Below are positions 58,103 through 64,000 of a DNA stretch of 64,000 nucleotides, piece after piece. This stretch comes from Limisphaera sp. (GTDB lineage: Bacteria > Verrucomicrobiota > Verrucomicrobiia > Limisphaerales > Limisphaeraceae): NCBI GenBank assembly GCA_025057755.1, contig JANWVC010000025.1:170581-234580 (forward strand), in the 5' to 3' direction. Position 1 is the stretch's first letter, and every line of letters begins with the position of its first letter. Position numbers and translations under genes: made by a program. The notes under the pieces are model-generated. The model was not told where the DNA came from and searched no databases. It saw nothing but the letters and a program-made list of their open reading frames with translations.

Positions 58103-58796
58103 GGTACTGCGCTCTTTTGATTGGATTCGCTTGGTCTTCTGGAATGATCTGTCAACGGGGTTAAGCCTGCCGCAATTATCCCTGGCATCGAAAACCAGAG
58201 TTGTTTCGTTGCGATCTGTCGGCTTCGGGGCTTGTTTGTGAAAGCCACGTGCGCCGCCTTTGATAAGGGAACAGTCTCGGAGTTTGTGCCGCGGGGGGCT
58301 GAGATGATTCAAGGAGCGTGTCCTTTTGGTCGTGTTGCGAACGGCTACATGCATACAAATGAGTTGACTCAAACCGGATCCTAGGCTCGGTTACTAACGT
58401 TCGTTTGCCTTTCTACCAGGTCTCGACTCGGTCCGCCTATCCCCCAACTGGGGGATGCCTCATACAACCAACTCTCAAGTCAACCCGGCATTGGTGATCA
58501 CCCTTACGCGACGGGCGCCCGGGCTTGTGGGATGTTAGCCTGGATACTTCGGTCAACCCAGGTCAGCGGACATAAATCTCCACATCCGAACAAGAGCGTG
58601 GCTTGGAGGTGTGTGGTAGATCGCTTGGAAGGGGGCATTTAGCAGGGCCCGGCCCGGGCCTGCCGTGAGGCAGATGTGGCCCATGCATGGACGGGATTGG
58701 TTCAGACTGTCACTGGTTACAACAGAGGCCGGAGATCCCGGAAGCTGCTTTGACCGTCTTATGGCTGCGCCGCGCCGCTGCGAACTGAGTCCGCAT
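58103..58796. other. Non-coding interval upstream of the PEP-CTERM gene, with a palindrome
   Basis: About 700 bases with no recognised gene. It holds the inverted repeat ATCCCCC-AACT-GGGGGAT at 58439-58456, about 340 bases before the PEP-CTERM start. It could be a regulator site or a short hairpin; there is no T-run, so it is not a convincing terminator. A TTGACA lies on the reverse strand near 58150 without a good -10. Confidence 0.5.
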
Positions 58797-61700
58797 TTAG
58801 CGCCTAATGGCTTCCAGCTCTTCAGGAGACGGGACGGAAGCAAGGACAAAGGCAAGGAGGTCAGCCACTTGTTGGATCGTGAGGCCGGTGAGTAATCCTT
58901 CCGGCATAATCGACCGATTGAGGGAGCTGATCGAGCGAAGCTGGGCTCGCACGATGGGCAATGTCTGCCCGTCGACGGAGCGAAACCAGATCCCGGCCGG
59001 ATTTTCCGCGACGACTGCTCCCAGCCAGTACTCCGAATTTTGGGTTTCGATCCACCGCAGTTCCGCGCGTTTGGATCGCTCTTGGTCGGGATTGAGAATG
59101 CGTTCGAGCAAATGAACGCGGCCGCGCATGGCCGCAGCTTCCAGATCGGGTCCGAAAGCTGAGCCAAGGCCCTGGAATCGGTGGCATGCGCTGCAACGTT
59201 GCTCGAACAGGACCCGTCCTCGTTGCGGTATGCCCAATGCGGGCACGTTGGTGAGCTCAATCCACGTGCGCGGTGTTTGGTTTGTCCCCAACAGGTTGCC
59301 TAGAATCTTCTGAGCTCTCGTGGTGACGGTCAATGAAGGATATTGCCGAAGACGGTTCAGCTCCCACGCTGGGAATGCGCCTAAAGGTAGCCGACCATGC
59401 TCTAAGGCATCGCAGAGGGCCAAAGCAGATTCCGGACGAGCCAACCACAGGCGCCATGCCGTCGCGCGCGCCTCCGGCGCCAAAGTAGGCCAGTACTGAA
59501 CAGCCAAGGAGGCGGCTTCAGATCCTTCGTAACAATGTAGGGCCAAAAGGGCGGCGCTTTGCAAAGGTGGGGGCTCTGCAGGTAAAAGACGGGCTGCCAA
59601 AACCTCTCGAGACATCAAGAACGGCGCAGCCGATAAGAACCGCACGGCCTGCATGCGCACGGGAACAGGCAGGCTGCGGTTGTCAGCAGCCAACAAGGCC
59701 CGCTCCCAGATGGGTCGGAACACCGGCTCGGCTATGTGTCGGGCCAGGTTGTCGCCGCGTTCCCTCAGACCGTCCTGCAGTGCAGCCAGCAGCCCGAGTC
59801 CTAGCTCCAGATCGTCCGTTTGTTGGACAAACGTCAGAGTCTGTTGGATGGCGGGCTCGTATTGCAACCGTCCGATGAGCGTGGCCAGCTCGAACAGAAA
59901 GGCCTTGCCGCCTGCACTGCGGGTTAGTCTTAGGTCCAAGGTGGCCAGGGCCATGGCATCCCCTGGATTTCGAGCCAGTGCTAGCAGTACGGCTGCGCGT
60001 GTGTAGGGACTCTCAGGTAGTCGGCGCAGGACCTCCACAAGGGCAATCTCCCGTTGCGGCGCGTCGTATCGGGTCAAAAGGAGCGCCAGCTCATATCGAA
60101 CCCACGGTGATGGATCGGCACTAAGCCGACGCAGGGGGCGCCACAAGCTCTCGGGCAAACGGCTGCCCGGTTCGGCCGCCACTCCCAGCCAACGTACAGC
60201 TTGAAGCCGCACGCCCTCATTGGTGTCCTGCAGGGCCCGGCTCAGGATCGTTGGATTAAGCGCACGGAGCCCCCCCAAGACATTCAGAGCGCCCTGCCGG
60301 GCCAGCGGACTGCGAGCCACCATCAGCATGTTGCTCAACAAGGGGATCAAAGGGGCGCTCTCCTCCCGCTGACATAAAAGCCGCGCTGCTGTTTCGCGGT
60401 GCCATGCATTGGAATGGGCCAGCGCGCGCATGACCTCAACCACGGGCGCCTCTTCCAAACGTGGCGGCGGCGTAGGACGGTAGCCGGTAGGAACGATTCG
60501 GTAAATTCGGCCTCGATCAAACCCGCGGCGCAACCGCGCCCGGTCGTGGAGTTCTGTGGGCAATTGATCGAGGGGCTCGACAAATTCCCGGTGCAAGTCC
60601 ACTACGTACAAGGCCCCGTCCGGTCCCAACGTTAAATGAACGGGTCGGAACCAGGGATGAGTGCCGGACAAAAACTCCCCTTGGTTGGTCGTCACGGGCA
60701 TGGCAGATCGTTCCGGGCCGTCTCCGAGCAGCTTGTATCTGCGGATGACTCCGGCGCGTGCGTCTGCCACAAACACATCATTATGATATTCGCGGGGAAA
60801 CAATGCGCCTCCATACACGGTCAGAGCGGTCACTTCGGAAAACCAGACCGGGCTGCGCGGGCGCGGGCGTCTCGAGGGCATAACCGTCGAGTTGCGGCTG
60901 GGAACCTGCAATGCCTGCCCCGCCAGGGGCCCAGCCAGGTCATACAGCGCCGGTGGCAGAACATAGTTGGCCGCTAGATCCACGTGACTCGCTCGCCACA
61001 TCTCCTGTAGAAGCGGCCGCTGCGGTTGAGCCACCAGTTTGCAGCCGGTTCGATCAAAGGCTACGGCACTGGACCCAAAACTGCTCTCGACGGCTGCCCA
61101 TCCGTTTCGAGGGTCAAACGCCAGGTCGTGTTCGTCCAGACCTGCACTCAGGGGGTCCTCCGTGGTGGCCGGAAGTAGCTGGAGTCCCAACGGTCGCGCG
61201 GCAGCATGGAGCCGTTGGTCCCAGCCCCATGCCCAGGAGCGAATGGTCATGCTGCCGAAACTCCGGCGGAATCGCGCTGTCGGCGCTGTGTAAACCACCT
61301 GCTGAAGGTCCGATCTCCCGTCTCGGTTGGTGTCTTGACAAAAAATGATTTGATGCGAGGCTGCGACCAGAATCCCATCCCGCCAACAGTACAATGCCGA
61401 AGGCGCTGCCAAGCCTTCAGCGAAATCGTGGCTTACGTCCATCCGACCGTCGCCGTCGGTGTCCGTCAGCAAGCGAATGCGTCCCAAGTGCGGCGGGGCG
61501 GTGTCTGCTTCGGGAAAATCCCGATGTTCAGCAACGAACAAGCGGCCATTCGCATCGAAAGTAATTGCAACAGGGTCATACACCAGCGGTTCGGCTGCGA
61601 CCAGTTGAACCTGGAAGCCAGGCGAGACGCGAAACTCCTGCGTCCAATTATTCGTGTCCAAGGATTGGGCGGCTGCAAAAACGGAAAGGATTAGGATCCC

Positions 61701-61838
61701 CGTGACCAGAGCGATTAGGCTCCATTGGGAACGGACAGCTCGATCTGATCTTCGGCCGCGTTTCTCCACCCATTTTGTGTCGGTGGGTTGGTTGGCGTCC
61801 AGCCGCACACACTTCAACAGGATAGAGACATGGGGCAT
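58797..61838 (-). CDS. PVC-type propeller/HEAT/cytochrome c protein
   Basis: 1013 aa from the ATG at 61838; the frame is open to 62216 but overlaps the esterase gene. A membrane/signal segment (WSLIALVTGILILSVFAAAQ) is followed by a beta-propeller of the membrane-bound dehydrogenase type (LVYDPVAITFDANGRLFVAEHRDFP; DTNRDGRSDLQQ; FRPVHLTLGPDGALYVVDLHREF). HEAT-like repeats span ~residues 500-800. The C-terminal heme-binding domain has FEQRCSACHRFQGLGSAFGPDL (CxxCH) and SIMPEGLLTGL (likely axial Met). Such proteins are abundant in Planctomycetes and Verrucomicrobia; probably a periplasmic sugar-oxidising or electron-transfer role (inference). Confidence 0.85.
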   Translation of the reverse strand: MPHVSILLKCVRLDANQPTDTKWVEKRGRRSDRAVRSQWSLIALVTGILILSVFAAAQSLDTNNWTQEFRVSPGFQVQLVAAEPLVYDPVAITFDANGRLFVAEHRDFPEADTAPPHLGRIRLLTDTDGDGRMDVSHDFAEGLAAPSALYCWRDGILVAASHQIIFCQDTNRDGRSDLQQVVYTAPTARFRRSFGSMTIRSWAWGWDQRLHAAARPLGLQLLPATTEDPLSAGLDEHDLAFDPRNGWAAVESSFGSSAVAFDRTGCKLVAQPQRPLLQEMWRASHVDLAANYVLPPALYDLAGPLAGQALQVPSRNSTVMPSRRPRPRSPVWFSEVTALTVYGGALFPREYHNDVFVADARAGVIRRYKLLGDGPERSAMPVTTNQGEFLSGTHPWFRPVHLTLGPDGALYVVDLHREFVEPLDQLPTELHDRARLRRGFDRGRIYRIVPTGYRPTPPPRLEEAPVVEVMRALAHSNAWHRETAARLLCQREESAPLIPLLSNMLMVARSPLARQGALNVLGGLRALNPTILSRALQDTNEGVRLQAVRWLGVAAEPGSRLPESLWRPLRRLSADPSPWVRYELALLLTRYDAPQREIALVEVLRRLPESPYTRAAVLLALARNPGDAMALATLDLRLTRSAGGKAFLFELATLIGRLQYEPAIQQTLTFVQQTDDLELGLGLLAALQDGLRERGDNLARHIAEPVFRPIWERALLAADNRSLPVPVRMQAVRFLSAAPFLMSREVLAARLLPAEPPPLQSAALLALHCYEGSEAASLAVQYWPTLAPEARATAWRLWLARPESALALCDALEHGRLPLGAFPAWELNRLRQYPSLTVTTRAQKILGNLLGTNQTPRTWIELTNVPALGIPQRGRVLFEQRCSACHRFQGLGSAFGPDLEAAAMRGRVHLLERILNPDQERSKRAELRWIETQNSEYWLGAVVAENPAGIWFRSVDGQTLPIVRAQLRSISSLNRSIMPEGLLTGLTIQQVADLLAFVLASVPSPEELEAIRR

Positions 61839-61851
61839 GCGGAGCAGGAAC

Positions 61852-62769
61852 CTAAGGCCGTGCCGGTTGGTTTGGGGCAAGGACCTCCGTTGAATGTGCG
61901 AAACCCCGCTGGCGTAACCAATGGGCGCAGATTGTTGTCCACGGGTGACGTTGTTGGGGATCCCACTCCCGGCTGCCCAAACCAATTCCGTGAGGTCCTT
62001 TTTCAAAGATATGCAATTCAAATGGAACGCCAGCCTGTCGGAGGGCCTCGGCAAAGGCCACACTGTTCTCGAGCGGCACGCCCTTGTCTTCGGCGGTGTG
62101 CCACAGGAAACAGGGAGGCGTGTCCGGCCTGACGTGGCGATCGCTCGAGACCGCCATCGCCGCTTCTTCAGACGCGTTGGGACCGAGCAGACTCTCCCGA
62201 GATCCCCGATGTGCATAAGGACCGGTCATCAGGATGACCGGATAGCAGAGTATCCCCAAATCGGGACGAGAACTTACTCGCTCCACGGGATCGCTCGCCT
62301 CGGGTCGTCCCGGGTCGAACCGCGTGAGGAGCGTGGAGGCCAAATGTCCGCCTGCCGATGAGCCCATAATTCCTATGCGATGGGGATCCAATCTGTACTG
62401 GGCTGCATGTGCGCGGACCCACCGAACCGCTCGGGCAGCGTCGTGAAGCATGTCCGGGTGACGATACCCGTCGGATCCGAGTCGGTAACGGAGCACAAAA
62501 CCCGCGATTCCCAATTCGTTCAGCCATCGTGCGTAATGTTCACCCTCGTGTGGCGCCAGTCGGACATAACCTCCTCCGGGACAAATGACCATGGCGGCGC
62601 CGGTCGCTTGCTCAGCAGGCGGCAAGTATATTGTGAGAGACGGTTTATCCTTTTCACCGCTTCCTTGGGCACCGGGGGCACCGTCGGGCCATAAGAGGAT
62701 GGTTGACCCCGATTCCGCCATCAGGCTCAAGGGAAGCACAGGCAATCCAAGCATCAGCAGCCACTTCAT
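61852..62769 (-). CDS. Secreted alpha/beta-hydrolase, acetylxylan-esterase-like
   Basis: 305 aa from the ATG at 62769 (signal peptide MKWLLMLGLPVLPLSLMA); ATG 62832 and upstream in-frame codons are less likely. Alpha/beta-hydrolase markers: oxyanion region MVICPGGGYVRLAPHEGEHYARWLNELG, nucleophile Ser in IGIMGSSAGGHLAS, Asp region HTAEDKGVP, and His in GPHGIGL. The pattern matches carbohydrate esterases that deacetylate xylan (BD-FAE/AXE-like). It ends 13 bases before the cytochrome/HEAT gene, probably one transcript. Substrate inferred from family and neighbours. Confidence 0.85.
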   Translation of the reverse strand: MKWLLMLGLPVLPLSLMAESGSTILLWPDGAPGAQGSGEKDKPSLTIYLPPAEQATGAAMVICPGGGYVRLAPHEGEHYARWLNELGIAGFVLRYRLGSDGYRHPDMLHDAARAVRWVRAHAAQYRLDPHRIGIMGSSAGGHLASTLLTRFDPGRPEASDPVERVSSRPDLGILCYPVILMTGPYAHRGSRESLLGPNASEEAAMAVSSDRHVRPDTPPCFLWHTAEDKGVPLENSVAFAEALRQAGVPFELHIFEKGPHGIGLGSREWDPQQRHPWTTICAHWLRQRGFAHSTEVLAPNQPARP

Positions 62770-63102
62770 GCCGAAAGGCAGTCTAGGATGCCACCCTGTT
62801 GCGGGGCAATCGCCGATGTGCGATTTCCACATCGTGGGATGACGCTGCCGGTTTTGCTGCACGAGGGGCAAAACCGATCCCAGAAAACCTGAAGATGCCA
62901 CTCGGTGCGACAGGTAATTCTGACGCACTTGGAATTTTACCCTTTGCGTGGCCCTGATCGCCTCGCCCAACAGATGGGATCCGCTGAATGCAAGCGCCTT
63001 CGGCATCGTATTCAGGGCGAAAATTTCGTGGGAGTGTGGCTTTCCCCTTGTACTGAGGCCACCAGATAGGCGGTAATGTTTTGACTACCTCTATGGCATT
63101 AA

Positions 63103-63134
63103 GGCATGGGGCCGAGCTTCGTCGGCCCCATGCC
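63103..63134 (-). terminator. Perfect 13-bp hairpin after the chemoreceptor gene
   Basis: GGCATGGGGCCGA and TCGGCCCCATGCC form a perfect stem around a 6-base loop, 22 bases past the chemoreceptor stop. The following bases (TTAATGCC on the reverse strand) give only a weak T-tract, so it may act as a transcript-end stabiliser rather than a strong terminator. Confidence 0.55.
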
Positions 63135-63156
63135 TCACGAGTCGGCGCTCGGGCAT

Positions 63157-64000
63157 TTACGTTCGGAACCGGGGGATGGGATTGGCCTCCGGCGGGGGCA
63201 TGGGGATGGGATCATCCACAAAACACCCGTCCAGGTCTGCGGCAGTCAGGGTTGTGGGTTTTCGGCTTTCATGGCAATTGAAACTACCGTTGTGCTTACA
63301 AGACTGTTTCCACTGTCGAAGGGCTTCGATGAGCCGGCCCGAACAAACTGTGAATGGGCCCCCGTGTTCCATACTTTGTCGCGCTTCGGCGCTACGACCG
63401 GAAAGGGCCAAACTCAAGACCCGAGCGGCCTCGCGGTGGAAGTCTGCATGAAGCGCACGCACCTGCTGCCATTGCTCGGACTGGCGAATCTCAGCGGGTG
63501 CACCATGTAACCACTTGCCAAACTCGCATTGGTTGTCAGCGCCCGCTTGTTCAGGTGTCAGATCCGACTGGCCACTTCGGATGGCCTCCTCTAATCGACG
63601 TTTCCATGCACCGTGCGCAGCCATGGCCCGCGTCAACTGACGCTCCAGTTGATCAGTATCCAAGGGCGGGAGGTGTTGGGACCGAGTCCGTTTGGCTTGA
63701 CTTTCCCGGGGCAACGGTTTGAGAGACGCACCTCCTGCAGGATTCGGCACCGTGGACGAGGCGGCCCCAGAAGAAGTTGTCGCTGACTTGCGGCCGACCA
63801 TCGCCTGTAATTGTTGCACGGCTGCACGCAATGTTTCTGCTTGCGATTGCAGTTCCCGCGCGGCTGCGGCGCTTTGTTCTGCGGCTGCGGCGTTGGCCTG
63901 GGTGACTTTGTCCATTTGGCTGACGGCGGCGTTGATTTGGCTGATGCCTTGGCTTTGTTCTTGGGAGGCGGCGGCGATTTCGGCCACCAGTTCGTCCACT
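63157..64000 (-). CDS. Methyl-accepting chemotaxis protein, C-terminal part with CZB domain (5' end outside window)
   Basis: About 280 residues of the C-terminal end. The first ~60 are the end of the MCP signalling helix (LVAEIAAASQEQSQGISQINAAVSQMDKVTQANAAAAEQSAAA). An Ala/Ser/Pro-rich linker precedes a CZB (chemoreceptor zinc-binding) domain: AHGAWKRRLEEAIRSG, CEFGKWLHG and LHADFHREAARVL, which supply the His/Cys zinc ligands. A ~55-residue tail ends PEANPIPRFRT. CZB domains sense zinc or hypochlorous acid via the cysteine in other bacteria. Sensor and transmembrane parts lie beyond base 64000. Confidence 0.9.
   Translation of the reverse strand, partial: VDELVAEIAAASQEQSQGISQINAAVSQMDKVTQANAAAAEQSAAAARELQSQAETLRAAVQQLQAMVGRKSATTSSGAASSTVPNPAGGASLKPLPRESQAKRTRSQHLPPLDTDQLERQLTRAMAAHGAWKRRLEEAIRSGQSDLTPEQAGADNQCEFGKWLHGAPAEIRQSEQWQQVRALHADFHREAARVLSLALSGRSAEARQSMEHGGPFTVCSGRLIEALRQWKQSCKHNGSFNCHESRKPTTLTAADLDGCFVDDPIPMPPPEANPIPRFRT

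Noticed and set aside
58553..59260. 235-codon reverse frame at the end of the cytochrome/HEAT gene
   Set aside because: Overlaps the conserved CxxCH domain in another frame and shows no motif of its own.

Overview
This 64 kb window looks like chromosomal DNA of a member of the Verrucomicrobiota, most likely from the Limisphaera/Pedosphaera side of the phylum. That placement is inference from gene content: a PEP-CTERM surface protein, a PVC-type protein combining a propeller, HEAT repeats and a CxxCH cytochrome domain, DUF5703 and GH106 glycoside hydrolases, an SPFH/bPH/ribbon-helix-helix operon, FolE2, and a decayed topoisomerase IV A-like gene. Base composition is moderately GC-rich throughout. 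No rRNA, tRNA, CRISPR array, insertion sequence or prophage was recognised.

Left part (1-31.8 kb), mostly housekeeping. zwf runs off the left edge. grpE-dnaJ-rsmE form a forward chaperone/rRNA methylation group. From 14.4 kb down to 4.6 kb there is a long reverse run: glycosyltransferase, primary-type sigma factor, apt, a PurD-like ATP-grasp protein, alr, an arginyltransferase-like GNAT protein, a coiled-coil zinc-ribbon protein and ppk1. A secreted DUF5703/LamG protein, a YbaK-type deacylase and a small cereblon-type CULT-domain protein follow. metK-ahcY (SAM cycle) face a fused ArsR-methyltransferase regulator across a compact divergent promoter. Next come a SLOG-type putative molybdenum carrier, an EamA transporter, a DUF3568 lipoprotein, a three-gene 2-oxoacid dehydrogenase operon (E1alpha, E1beta, E2), folE2 and a UvrD-type helicase.

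Middle (32-50.3 kb). A HEAT-repeat protein overlaps a receiver-PATAN-type regulator. Beside it lies a topoisomerase IV A-like pseudogene with several frameshifts and stops, then about 670 bp of gene-free DNA and a degenerate receiver protein. ilvB is preceded by a 27-codon, valine-rich leader peptide and a rho-independent attenuator, and is followed by a terminator. More than 1 kb without genes leads to an uncharacterised 627-aa protein, then mnmE, a sodium:solute symporter, purF, and an apparently leaderless SPFH-bPH-RHH operon.

Right part (50.4-64 kb), polysaccharide and surface related. It holds a GH106-type glycoside hydrolase with a discoidin insertion, a frameshifted secreted alpha-toroid/discoidin protein just upstream of it, a PEP-CTERM protein, the large PVC-type cytochrome/HEAT protein, a secreted esterase, and the 3' end of a chemoreceptor with a CZB zinc-binding domain.

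The strongest leads are the ilvB attenuator with its leader peptide, the bacterial CULT protein with an intact three-tryptophan cage, the ArsR-methyltransferase/metK-ahcY regulatory unit, and the topoisomerase pseudogene. All calls are by eye from translated sequence and motifs; nothing was searched against databases.
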